Shown: positions 17,044-23,964 of the stretch, in pieces
How the letters are laid out: each line of letters opens with the position of its first letter
Numbering within the stretch: the stretch's first letter is position 1
IMG/VR virus record: IMGVR_UViG_3300028840_002073
Location: 1 to 64,000 of that record
Direction: 5' to 3' (one strand)
Origin: a virus
DNA length: 64,000 nucleotides
The notes under the pieces: generated by a model
Told to the model about the DNA's origin: nothing
Database searches by the model: none
The model's input: only the letters and a program-made list of their open reading frames with translations
Translations under genes and position numbers: made by a program

Positions 17044-17452
17044 CGAGTCGTCCGGGTGCGGGCAGCTCCGTCAGGCGGCGGCTGGAGCGGCCCACGGCGA
17101 TGTCCAGAACCTTCCCGTCCTTCTTCCCCTCTGCGATGATCTCCTTGACCTCCTTGCGGATGTCCTCGAACCTCTGGCGCTCCGCTTCCTCGTCGGCCCG
17201 GTCGGGCTTGGGGTCGCCGTAGCCGTAGCGGTAGAGCCAGGCCTCGATGGCGCCGGCCTCCCCGGCGATGAGCCGGTCGCGCAGGGCCTCGATGTAGCTG
17301 GCGTCCTCCAGGAGCTCGCGGGCCCGCGCCTTGATCGGGCGGTTGTACTCGCGGGTCTTCGTGACGATCTTCCCGTCTGGGTTGTCGTCGCCGCCGGGGC
17401 GGTTCTTCTTCAGGTTGCGCTCTCGCTTGCGCTGCCCCGGAGTCTTATGCAA
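17027..17452 (-). CDS. terminase small subunit candidate
   Basis: This encodes 141 residues. The only plausible start is TTG 17452, since the protein has no internal Met or GTG start; it overlaps the preceding stop. A basic N-terminus (TPGQRKRERNLKKNRPGG) is followed by helices with RARELLEDASYIEALRDRLIAGEAGAIEAWLYRYGYG, a pattern typical of small terminase or DNA-recognition proteins. An acidic/basic helix ends it. It lies directly before terL with a 17-bp overlap. Confidence 0.65.
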   Translation of the reverse strand: MHKTPGQRKRERNLKKNRPGGDDNPDGKIVTKTREYNRPIKARARELLEDASYIEALRDRLIAGEAGAIEAWLYRYGYGDPKPDRADEEAERQRFEDIRKEVKEIIAEGKKDGKVLDIAVGRSSRRLTELPAPGRLDDSRN

Positions 17453-17660
17453 AGCAGTGCCCCATCAGGAATCCGGAGATGAGAGCCAGCAGCAGCCACG
17501 GCCAGGGGAGCTGCTTCACGTACTTCTGGAGAACCGCGGTGATGTGGTTGTCCGGCGTCTCGTCGTTCAAGGTCTTGATCTCGATGCCCAGGAGGGCGGC
17601 GCCCCAGGCCACGGTGGCTCCGATGACCCAGAGCAAGGTCTTCTTCTGCGCGCTGCTCAC
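17445..17660 (-). CDS. two-TM small membrane protein, holin-like
   Basis: This encodes 71 residues from GTG 17660, which overlaps the upstream stop as GTGA. Two membrane helices are clear: about 9-25 (LLWVIGATVAWGAALLG) and about 53-70 (PWPWLLLALISGFLMG). A charged loop joins them. The short basic N-terminus suits a class II holin. It is encoded with the single-TM protein at 17657-17971, suggesting a holin/spanin-like pair, although the endolysin is 26 kb away. Confidence 0.55.
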   Translation of the reverse strand: MSSAQKKTLLWVIGATVAWGAALLGIEIKTLNDETPDNHITAVLQKYVKQLPWPWLLLALISGFLMGHCFA

Positions 17661-17971
17661 TCCAGGCCTCCGTCGCTGTGGCACTCCTCGAGCACCTTCT
17701 CGAAGTCCTCGGGGTCCCGGTACATCTCCAGGGCGGTGTCGCACGCGGCCTCGCGGGCCACGTAGTCCTGTAGCGTCTCGTAGGTGGTGTCGAGGATGCG
17801 CTCGGCGCGAACGCCCTCGGTGGCCGCGCTCTCGGCGGCCCGGAGCTCACCGGTCACGGAGTCCTCGAGACTGCCGGCGCCGAAGGATCCGGCGATGGCG
17901 ATGACCAGGACGACGAGCTTGCGGATGACCGGGAGCCACTCGGCGAGCTCGAACTTGGGTGCCGCTTCCAC
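17657..17971 (-). CDS. single-TM protein with periplasmic helix
   Basis: This encodes 104 residues from GTG 17971. One membrane helix (about 19-34, LVVLVIAIAGSFGAGS) is followed by a long Glu/Ala/Arg helix with two Cys residues in the last 35. That shape fits an inner-membrane spanin or a holin partner. It sits between the Cys-rich lipoprotein gene and the two-TM gene. The assignment rests on topology only. Confidence 0.5.
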   Translation of the reverse strand: MEAAPKFELAEWLPVIRKLVVLVIAIAGSFGAGSLEDSVTGELRAAESAATEGVRAERILDTTYETLQDYVAREAACDTALEMYRDPEDFEKVLEECHSDGGLE

Positions 17972-17972
17972 G

Positions 17973-19259
17973 TCAACGCACTCCCTCCGCTTCGGCCGTG
18001 GAGCCGAGAGCGGAGCACCAGGTCTTCCAATGCCCTCTGCAGTTGCTCTGTGCCGGGTTCCCTCGCCAGCCGGGGACCGGCTCTCCGTTGCACTCCCACT
18101 TCTGGTCGCAGAGCTCGGCCTCGCAGGGCTCTCGCTCCTCGTGGCCCTCGGGCCTGACCGGGCAGCCGCCCCTGGCGATGCACCCCGGCGCCCCGCACGG
18201 GCCCGTGCCCGGCATACAGCACATCCCGATCTCGGCGCAGTACTCGGGCTGGCCCACCGTGATCCAGGTGCAGTCGAGGATGCCGTTGTGCTCGCCGCAG
18301 TTGAACTTCATGCGGGTCAGGTCCGGGTGCGGCGCTCCGCACTGTCCAGGCGGGACCTCGCCGCAGTCCACGTACCAGCCGTCCTGGTTCGCGTGCGGCG
18401 CCCAGATGACCTTGCCGCCGCCGTAGTTGTAGACCTTGTAGTTCTCGTGCTTCCGGCCGTCGCAGAAGTCGGTGCCCTTCACGCTGATCTGGTCGCTGGC
18501 CCCAGGTGGGGTAGCCTTGTGGCGGCCAGCGCAGAGGCCCAGCTCGCGCAGCTTGTCCTCGACCATGCCCATCCAGATGTCAGGGTGGAACGTGACCGGG
18601 CAGTCACTCCCGACAGCGCAGCCGGTGAGCTCGGCCATGACCTTGTTGACCGCGGACCCGAAGGTGCCGGGGTTGCTCGTGCCGGTGAAGGCGTCCTCGG
18701 GGAGGCCCTGGGGGAAGGAGCATCCCTCCGGCGGTGGGTCGACCTCGCAGGGCTCCCAGACGTCGCCCACGTAGCAGTCGCAGTCCCTCACCCGCACCGT
18801 CCCGCCGCGATCCGTGAACGTCTCGCACTGGGGCTGCGGGAGCGGGTCCTGGCAGGGGATGGCCTCCTCGCAGTAGTAGGGGTCGTCCGAGGGGTTCGTC
18901 TTGCACGGCGACTCGGGGCTCGAGCACTTCTGCCCCACCTCGTTGCACCAGGGCCAGTCCGGGTAGGGGCAGTTGTCCTGGTGGCAGATCAGGTCGGGGC
19001 CGCACACCTGGCCCTCGGGGCACCCGACGTCGGCGCACGTCGCCGGCCGGCAGGACCCGTCGTCGCAGACCTCGCCCTCGGGACAACCAGTCTCCTCGCA
19101 GGGCGGGATCTCGACGCAGGCGTAGGTGCCGTCCTCCTGCTCCTCGCACTGGAAGCCCGCGCCGCAGCCGAACAGCCGGCAGTCCTGGGGGATGGGCGGC
19201 AGGTTGCCTCCGCAGGAGACAATGAGGGCAAGACCGAGGACGATAGACAGAGTTCTCAT
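17973..19259 (-). CDS. secreted Cys-rich lipoprotein
   Basis: This encodes 428 residues. A signal peptide (MRTLSIVLGLALIVSCGGN) ends in a plausible lipobox IVSC, so the mature protein should be lipid-anchored. About 43 Cys follow. Residues about 45-100 hold tandem CxxGxxC-type units (CPEGEVCDDGSC, CPEGQVCGPDLIC). A second domain from about residue 190 keeps scattered Cys. Such repeats are frequent in lipoproteins of myxobacteria and relatives. It is the first gene left of the divergent promoters. It could be a surface receptor mask or adhesin; the function is unknown. Confidence 0.7.
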   Translation of the reverse strand: MRTLSIVLGLALIVSCGGNLPPIPQDCRLFGCGAGFQCEEQEDGTYACVEIPPCEETGCPEGEVCDDGSCRPATCADVGCPEGQVCGPDLICHQDNCPYPDWPWCNEVGQKCSSPESPCKTNPSDDPYYCEEAIPCQDPLPQPQCETFTDRGGTVRVRDCDCYVGDVWEPCEVDPPPEGCSFPQGLPEDAFTGTSNPGTFGSAVNKVMAELTGCAVGSDCPVTFHPDIWMGMVEDKLRELGLCAGRHKATPPGASDQISVKGTDFCDGRKHENYKVYNYGGGKVIWAPHANQDGWYVDCGEVPPGQCGAPHPDLTRMKFNCGEHNGILDCTWITVGQPEYCAEIGMCCMPGTGPCGAPGCIARGGCPVRPEGHEEREPCEAELCDQKWECNGEPVPGWRGNPAQSNCRGHWKTWCSALGSTAEAEGVR

Positions 19260-19303
19260 GCGGCGACCCCCTCCCCCGGCCGGCTACCCGTCCCAGAGTG
19301 TCG

Positions 19304-19321
19304 ACCACAACATATTGTGGT
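19304..19321. promoter_or_regulatory. inverted repeat next to minus-strand TTGACA
   Basis: ACCACAA-CATA-TTGTGGT is a perfect 7-bp inverted repeat. On the minus strand it follows directly after a TTGACA box (19321-19326 region), mirroring the plus-strand arrangement where a palindrome follows TTGACA. The minus-strand -10 is not convincing. It is probably a second operator controlling the leftward late or lipoprotein genes. Confidence 0.45.
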
Positions 19322-19334
19322 GTCAAGGAAATGC

Positions 19335-19362
19335 TTGACATACGCTGGCGCCAGCGTATAGA
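19335..19362 (+). promoter_or_regulatory. sigma-70 promoter with palindromic operator as spacer
   Basis: TTGACA (19335-19340), a 16-bp spacer and TATAGA (19357-19362) form a near-consensus promoter. The perfect palindrome ATACGCTGGCGCCAGCGTAT spans 19340-19359, filling the spacer. A bound dimer would block RNA polymerase. The predicted start is about three bases before the ATG at 19372, so the message would be almost leaderless; no ribosome site is seen there. An 11-bp half-site recurs at 29092. Confidence 0.75.
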
Positions 19363-19371
19363 TTCCGAACC

Positions 19372-19701
19372 ATGGCTGAGTACCCCGTTCACCCGAGGAA
19401 AACCGGTCGGCGATACGACCGACCCAAGAGCCGCAAGAAGGCAGAGAAGGCCGGATCCGTGCTTAGCCAGAGGCGAGCGAGCCGAGATGAGATGTCCGAG
19501 GCTGGCCGCACTCTGCACGAGCGGCGCTACTCTCTCATGACCAAGAAGCAGCGGACCGCGCAGGCCTCGAAGGCAGCGTCGGCCTATTGGGCCGGGATGT
19601 CCGAGGACGAGCGGAAGATCGAGATGCGTCGGCGGCACCGCGTCAAGCGCAAGCGGCGCATGGCCGCACGAATGGAGCGGATCAAGAATCCGCAGAGCTG
19701 A
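19372..19701 (+). CDS. small, very basic protein, first gene of rightward operon
   Basis: This encodes 109 residues, with Lys/Arg making up a large share. The C-terminal half is two helices (KKQRTAQASKAASAYWAGMSEDERKIEMRRRHRVKRKRRMAARME). There is no recognisable HTH. It starts about ten bases after the -10 box and lacks a Shine-Dalgarno sequence, so leaderless translation is likely. Being the first gene behind the operator, it may be an autoregulator or a nucleic-acid-binding takeover protein. Confidence 0.6.
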   Translation: MAEYPVHPRKTGRRYDRPKSRKKAEKAGSVLSQRRASRDEMSEAGRTLHERRYSLMTKKQRTAQASKAASAYWAGMSEDERKIEMRRRHRVKRKRRMAARMERIKNPQS

Positions 19702-19721
19702 AGTGACCAAAGGGGGGAAGC

Positions 19722-20561
19722 GTGTCCAAACTCAAGCCCGGGGTGTATCACAACGTCGACTTCGACACCTACGCGGCGTGGCCGGCGGTGAACCACGGTC
19801 TGCTCCACCACTTCCGAAAGACCCCGGCCCACGCCCACTACGCCCGCACCCACGACGAGGAGTCGAAGGCAAAGGCCCTCGGCTGGCTCGTCCACCTGGC
19901 CGTCCTCGAGCCGGAGAAGTTCCGGGATGAGGTCGTCATCGCGCCGAAGGTGGACAAGCGCACGAAGGTGGGCAAGGCCGAGTGGGCCCGGTTCGAGAAG
20001 GCCTCCGAGGGCAAGTACATCGCCAGCCCCGACGACCATGAGGTGGCCCAGACGATCCTGCAGAACATCGAGGGCCACGCCTTCGCCCGGGAGCTGATCC
20101 GCGCCGAGGGAGCCCAGGAGCTCTCCATGGTCTGGAGGGACGAGGCTACCGGGGTCCTCTGCAAGGGACGCATCGACCGGCTGACCATGGTGTCCGACGC
20201 CCCCATCGTGGTGGACGTGAAGACGGTCGGAAAGCCGGCGAGCACCCACTCCTTTCAGCAGTCGGTCCAGGAGTACGGGTATCACGACCAGGCCGCCTTC
20301 TACCTGATGGGCCTGATGAAGCTGGTGCCCCAGGAGGAGATCCCCAAGTTTGCGTGGGTCGCCTGCGAGACGAAGCCGCCCAACCTCGTCCGGGTCTTCG
20401 AGGCCGAGGAGGAGGCCCTGGCGATCGGCGCCGACAACATGGCGAAGGCCCTCCGGACCTTCAAGGAGTGCGACGATTCAGGCTTCTGGCCCGGCTGGGG
20501 CGACGGAATGGACACCGCGGGCTTGCCGCCGTGGGTCTACAAGCGGTACGACGTCGAGTAG
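19722..20561 (+). CDS. recE: RecE-like exonuclease (PD-(D/E)xK)
   Basis: This encodes 279 residues from GTG 19722 with AAGGGGGGAAG upstream. The N-terminus YAAWPAVNHGLLHHFRKTPAHAHY and GWLVHLAVLEPEKF are typical of the RecE/PDDEXK_1 exonuclease group. Catalytic candidates are His58, Asp152 (GRIDRL), Asp165-Val-Lys167 (VVDVKT) and the QAAFYL helix at about 190. It resects duplex ends 5' to 3' for its partner RecT, encoded 12 bp downstream, in recombination and concatemer formation. Confidence 0.88.
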   Translation: MSKLKPGVYHNVDFDTYAAWPAVNHGLLHHFRKTPAHAHYARTHDEESKAKALGWLVHLAVLEPEKFRDEVVIAPKVDKRTKVGKAEWARFEKASEGKYIASPDDHEVAQTILQNIEGHAFARELIRAEGAQELSMVWRDEATGVLCKGRIDRLTMVSDAPIVVDVKTVGKPASTHSFQQSVQEYGYHDQAAFYLMGLMKLVPQEEIPKFAWVACETKPPNLVRVFEAEEEALAIGADNMAKALRTFKECDDSGFWPGWGDGMDTAGLPPWVYKRYDVE

Positions 20562-20572
20562 GGGGGGGAGAG

Positions 20573-21658
20573 ATGAGCGAGAGCAGCGATCCGCGCCAGC
20601 GGATTGGAGTTGACGACGAGGGTCGACCGCAGCTCCAGAACGTCGGCGACCTGATCCAGATGGCGACGTGGTGCTTCGAGTCGGGCTTTCTGCCCAACCA
20701 CATCAAGAACGCCAAGCAGGCCTTCGCCATCATGCAGTACGGGGCCCAGATCGGGCTTCCGCCCTTCCCGGCCTGGCGGTTCATCTACCAGACCAAGGGG
20801 GGCAAGCTCGCCATCGAGACGAAGGGGGCCCTGGCCGTCGTCCAGTCCAAGCCCACCTACGAGGACTACCAGGAGCGCATCGAGGGCACCGGGGAGGAGA
20901 TGCGGGCGGTGGCGGTGGCCCAGCGGAAGGGGCACAAGCCGGTCATCAAGGAGTTCTCCTACGCCGACGCCCGCGCCGCCGGCCTCACCCGCCGGCCCAA
21001 GACGCGCGAGGGCCGGGAGTACGACGGGCCCTGGCAGGCGTACCTCAAGGACATGCTCCTCTCGAAGGCCCGCGAGCGGGCCCTGGGCATCGCCTTCGCC
21101 GCGGAGCTGGGGGGCATCCCCATCGAGGGCGTGGCCGAGGAGATCGAGGCCCGCCAGTCCCAGCGCGCCGGCGCCGCCCGGGACCTGAAGAAGCACATGA
21201 GGGTGGTCGAGGGCGAGGTGGCCAGGGCCCTCCCGGAGGGGAAGCCCCGGGAGACGCTCGTGGACCTGATCCGCGGGAAGGACGTCCAGGTGGTCGAGAC
21301 ACCCCCGCCCGAGGAGCGTCGTGTCTCAGCCTACAACCCGGAGGGGGTCGAGATCGGGTACACGGAGGAGGTCGTCAAGGAGGCGCCGCCGGCCGATCCC
21401 ATCGAGCAGGTGATCTCCGATCAGGTGGACGAGGCCCTCGGGGACGGCCCCTCGAGCGTCACCTGCGAGGGCTGCGGGACCATGTACCACATCGACCGGG
21501 AGGGGTGCCCGGAGTGCGGCGTCGCCAAGGGGGAGGGCCCGCCCCCGGCCGAGGCGCCCCCGGAGCCTGAGCCGGAGCCCGAGGGGTCGCCCTTCGCCCA
21601 GGCGCTCCGGCGGAAGGCCAAGACCCGGCAGGCCCAGATGTTCCAGGACGAGGAGTAG
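20573..21658 (+). CDS. recT: RecT-family ssDNA-annealing protein with C-terminal zinc ribbon
   Basis: This encodes 361 residues with GGGGGGGGAG before the ATG. Residues about 25-200 follow the RecT order: an N-terminal helix/strand region with QAFAIMQYGAQIGLPPFPAW, a basic beta region, then PWQAYLKDMLLSKARERALGIAFAAELGGIPI. Beyond about residue 290 a zinc ribbon (CEGC...CPEC) and an acidic Pro/Glu linker with a basic tail have been added. It anneals strands resected by the adjacent RecE. The ribbon could recruit a partner or DNA. Confidence 0.85.
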   Translation: MSESSDPRQRIGVDDEGRPQLQNVGDLIQMATWCFESGFLPNHIKNAKQAFAIMQYGAQIGLPPFPAWRFIYQTKGGKLAIETKGALAVVQSKPTYEDYQERIEGTGEEMRAVAVAQRKGHKPVIKEFSYADARAAGLTRRPKTREGREYDGPWQAYLKDMLLSKARERALGIAFAAELGGIPIEGVAEEIEARQSQRAGAARDLKKHMRVVEGEVARALPEGKPRETLVDLIRGKDVQVVETPPPEERRVSAYNPEGVEIGYTEEVVKEAPPADPIEQVISDQVDEALGDGPSSVTCEGCGTMYHIDREGCPECGVAKGEGPPPAEAPPEPEPEPEGSPFAQALRRKAKTRQAQMFQDEE

Positions 21659-21667
21659 GGCCCCCGT

Positions 21668-21767
21668 GGCCCCCCTCCAGGAAGACGGCAGGGTGCGCCA
21701 TCTCACCCGACAGGTTGGCTACCTGCCGCTCTCGCTCCGTGCTCTGTCGTCTTCCTCGAGGGGGGCC
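21668..21767 (+). ncRNA. long stem-loop that buries the initiator ribosome site
   Basis: A 20-nt arm (21668-21687) pairs with 21748-21767, with a single C-C mismatch. The 3' arm contains GAGGGGGG (21758-21765), the ribosome site of GTG 21770. The 60-nt loop can form two hairpins (691-695 with 704-708; 711-715 with 721-725, all +21000) or alternatively pair 21686-21692 with 21722-21728. Two exclusive folds suggest a cis-regulatory RNA, by inference. Confidence 0.6.
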
Positions 21768-21769
21768 GC

Positions 21770-22765
21770 GTGAGGGCTGCGTGGTGGTGGGTGGACCGGT
21801 GGCGTAAGTCTACTGCCTACACCGACATGACCCTCGCCGAGCAGGGTGCCTACCGGAACCTCCTCGACGAGCTGTGGCTCCGTGACGGGGTCCTCCCGAA
21901 CGACGAGCGCATCCTCGGGAAGGTGTCTGGTGACGCCCTCGCGTGGCCCGAGGTCAAGGATAAGGTGCTGTCCTACTTCGAGTTGCGTGAGGATGGGTGG
22001 CATAACCCCACCCACGATGAGATCCAGGCCGAGTCTCAGAAGCGGGCAGAAAGACAGAAACGTTACCGCAACGGGCAGCGTAACGTTACACGTAACGTTG
22101 CCCCTTCTCCGTCTCCGTCTCCGTCTCCGTCTAAGGATCAGTCTCCGAAGGAAACGGACGGCACGGCTGACGCCGTGCTGGCGGTCTTCGAGTACTGGAA
22201 GAAGCGGACCGGACGCACGGAAGGCGTCGTCCTGACCCCGAAGCGGAAGGCCTGCCTCAAGGCCAGGCTCAAGGAGCAGCCCGGGGAGACGCTCGAGGAG
22301 CGGGTGGCCGCCCTGAACATGGCCGTCGACGGGGCGATCCTCGATCCGTTCTACGCCGGCGACAACGACAAGGGGAAGAAGTATTGGGACTTCGAGTCGA
22401 TCTTCCGCAACCGGGACCGGGTGGAGAAGCTGCAGCACGTCGGCCGCTTCCGGGAGGCGGACCCCTCCTTGGAGCCGGTCGAGGATGCCGTCCCGGAGCG
22501 TGCCCAGGACGCCTGCGAACTCTGGCGTGGCATCAAGACCATCCTGTCGGGTACGATTCCCGGCCAGAACTTCGTCACCTGGTTCAGGCCCACGGAGGGG
22601 CACGGATGGGAACTCGACGAGGCCAGCGACACGCCCGTGCTCGTCGTGGCCGTCCCGAGCCAAGAGCACAAGCGACAGATCCGCGAGGTGTACGGCGACC
22701 GGATCAAGAAGCTGCTGTCCAACCGCGGCGTGAAGCTCATGCGCCTCGCTGTCCAGGGGCCGTGA
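21770..22765 (+). CDS. replication initiator: DUF1376 plus DnaA-N-like domain
   Basis: This encodes 331 residues from GTG 21770. Residues about 5-75 match DUF1376 (WWWVDRWRKSTAYTDMTLAEQGAYRNLLDELWLRDGVLPNDERIL). A Lys/Arg/Ser/Pro linker follows, whose DNA holds inverted repeats, then a helical middle. The C-terminus (about 240-325) resembles the DnaA helicase-binding domain I (WRGIKTILSGTIPGQNFVTWFRP, then LVVAVPSQEHKRQIREVY). It probably melts an origin and loads host helicase, as lambda O/P or phage DnaA-N proteins do. Its ribosome site lies in a large stem-loop. Confidence 0.75.
   Translation: MRAAWWWVDRWRKSTAYTDMTLAEQGAYRNLLDELWLRDGVLPNDERILGKVSGDALAWPEVKDKVLSYFELREDGWHNPTHDEIQAESQKRAERQKRYRNGQRNVTRNVAPSPSPSPSPSKDQSPKETDGTADAVLAVFEYWKKRTGRTEGVVLTPKRKACLKARLKEQPGETLEERVAALNMAVDGAILDPFYAGDNDKGKKYWDFESIFRNRDRVEKLQHVGRFREADPSLEPVEDAVPERAQDACELWRGIKTILSGTIPGQNFVTWFRPTEGHGWELDEASDTPVLVVAVPSQEHKRQIREVYGDRIKKLLSNRGVKLMRLAVQGP
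22059..22099. other. candidate replication origin inside the initiator gene
   Basis: AACGTT occurs at 22059, 22082 and 22094. GTAACGTTAC (22080-22089) is a perfect palindrome, and AACGTTAC/GTAACGTT (22082-22089, 22092-22099) form an inverted pair. A CCGTCT tandem run follows. Iterons inside an initiator gene are known from lambda O. GTTACG/CGTAAC recurs at 28691-28706. Confidence 0.4.
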
Positions 22766-22953
22766 GGCACTCCGCAACGTGGACCTGTGGTGCCTGTGGC
22801 CGGCAGTTCCCGGCCTCGATGCTGTCAACCAAGGGAAAGTGCTGGTGGTGCCAGCACGGAGTTGAGATCAGGAGGCAAGATGACCGACGCAGAACAGCCC
22901 ACCGAGGAACAGCTCGCCGCGGCCGTCGCAAAGCACCGCGAGATGAGGGCTAA
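22762..22953 (+). CDS. small zinc-ribbon protein
   Basis: This encodes 63 residues from GTG 22762, which overlaps the initiator stop as GTGA. Two Cys pairs, CGAC and CWWC, about 20 residues apart, form a zinc ribbon (TWTCGACGRQFP, KGKCWWCQHG). The basic C-terminus overlaps the next gene by 74 bp in another frame. The ribbon and coupling are convincing; translation of the overlapping tail is less certain. Confidence 0.6.
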   Translation: MRHSATWTCGACGRQFPASMLSTKGKCWWCQHGVEIRRQDDRRRTAHRGTARRGRRKAPRDEG

Positions 22954-23263
22954 GTCCTTCCAGGCCCTCGCCCACTCCGTCTGTATGCTCTCGAGCTCGC
23001 TGGCTGTGACGCTCGTGGTCACGGACCTCACGGGCGACAAGGACGGGGAGGCCATGGAGGCCCAGACCCAGCAGTTCACGGTCTGCCCCTACGGCACGAA
23101 CCCGCTCCTGGACCACATGGGTCGGGGGGCCGAGCTCATCTACGAGAAGCAGCAGGAGATCCTCACGGAGGTGCGCGAGGCCCAGGAGAAGGCGAAGCAG
23201 GAGGCCGCCGAGAGCCTCCCGATGCCGGGCGAGGATGATGACCCCTCCGACCGGCCCTCGTGA
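22880..23263 (+). CDS. hypothetical early protein
   Basis: This encodes 127 residues with AGGAGG before the ATG. An acidic N-terminal helix is followed by a hydrophobic strand region (VCMLSSSLAVTLVVTDLTG) and a Glu/Lys/Ala helix near the end (QEILTEVREAQEKAKQEAAE). The tail is acidic. No family was recognised. It lies between the zinc ribbon and a nuclease in the DNA-metabolism operon. Confidence 0.65.
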   Translation: MTDAEQPTEEQLAAAVAKHREMRAKSFQALAHSVCMLSSSLAVTLVVTDLTGDKDGEAMEAQTQQFTVCPYGTNPLLDHMGRGAELIYEKQQEILTEVREAQEKAKQEAAESLPMPGEDDDPSDRPS

Positions 23264-23705
23264 GCCCTACGAGAAGCCCCGTGTGAGCCGCCGGCGCCGG
23301 AGCCAGGGGGAGATCACCCTCTCGCGCCACATCGCGTGGGAGGGCCTCCCAGAGCCCGAGCTCGAGTACCACTGGGCCCGGGACGAGGGCCGGCGCTTCC
23401 GTTTCGACTTCGCCTGGCCGAACCGACTGCTGGCCGTCGAGGTGGACGGGGGCAAGTTCATGATCCGCCGGTCCCGGAAGCAGCGGGGCCGCATGGTCGT
23501 CGTCGGCGCCCATAACCGGCGAGAGGACCTCGAGCGCCAGAACCTCGCCGCGCGCCTGGGCTGGACGGTGCTACGCTACACCCCCGACATGGTAGCGAAG
23601 GGGGAGGCGATCCGTGAGCTCAAGGCTATGCTGCTTCGTCCTGTGCTTGACGATGCTCCCGGCGTGCTCAGCGAAGATCCGGGTCCCGGTAGCAGCGGGG
23701 GCTGA
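23235..23705 (+). CDS. DUF559/Vsr-like endonuclease
   Basis: This encodes 156 residues. Double ATG starts overlap the previous gene by 29 bp. The Vsr/DUF559 pattern is present: RFDFAWPNRLLAVEVDGG with Asp58, Glu69 and Asp71 as metal-ligand candidates, then HNRREDLERQNLAARLGWTVLRYTPDMV. The basic N-terminus may bind DNA. It probably acts as a nickase or junction/mismatch nuclease in phage replication or recombination. The acidic Gly-rich tail overlaps the following lipoprotein gene. Confidence 0.75.
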   Translation: MMTPPTGPREPYEKPRVSRRRRSQGEITLSRHIAWEGLPEPELEYHWARDEGRRFRFDFAWPNRLLAVEVDGGKFMIRRSRKQRGRMVVVGAHNRREDLERQNLAARLGWTVLRYTPDMVAKGEAIRELKAMLLRPVLDDAPGVLSEDPGPGSSGG

Positions 23706-23964
23706 CCTCCTCACCACCGAGATGGCCCTCCAGCGTGGCTTCGTGGAGGGTAACCCCCTGGTCCCGGAGACTCCCGCCGGCCGGGCAGCCTTCAAGGTGG
23801 CCGGCGCCGGCCTCATCCTGGTCATCAGCCATGAGCTCCGGGAGCGGGGGCACCCGAAGATGGCGGGCTTCCTCGAGTGGACCGCGACCATCCTGTGGGG
23901 CGGGGCCGCGGCCTGGAACTCCTACCTGATGGCTACTGGAGGGTCGGGTGGAGCGGGTGAATGA
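23614..23964 (+). CDS. small lipoprotein with membrane helices
   Basis: This encodes 116 residues from GTG 23614 with GGGGGAGG upstream, nested 92 bp into the nuclease gene. A signal peptide ends in the lipobox LPAC. The rest has ADLLTTEMALQRGFVEGNPL and two hydrophobic stretches (FKVAGAGLILVISHEL; TATILWGGAAAWNSYL), a layout common in small phage membrane proteins. Outer-membrane anchoring and a spanin-like role are possible. Its 3' end converges with the minus-strand gene at 23933. Confidence 0.6.
   Translation: MSSRLCCFVLCLTMLPACSAKIRVPVAAGADLLTTEMALQRGFVEGNPLVPETPAGRAAFKVAGAGLILVISHELRERGHPKMAGFLEWTATILWGGAAAWNSYLMATGGSGGAGE

Noticed and set aside
21668-21767. tRNA or tmRNA
   Set aside because: Arms are 20 bp long with no acceptor/anticodon geometry or T-loop consensus. 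The structure fits a regulatory stem-loop better.
22106-22132. CRISPR-like or minisatellite array
   Set aside because: It is only a CCGTCT tandem run encoding a Ser-Pro linker in the initiator; there are no spacers.
22384-22953. Long plus-strand frame reading through the initiator end
   Set aside because: Only its last 63 codons, from GTG 22762, look real (zinc ribbon, GTGA coupling). The upstream part is an out-of-frame shadow of the initiator.
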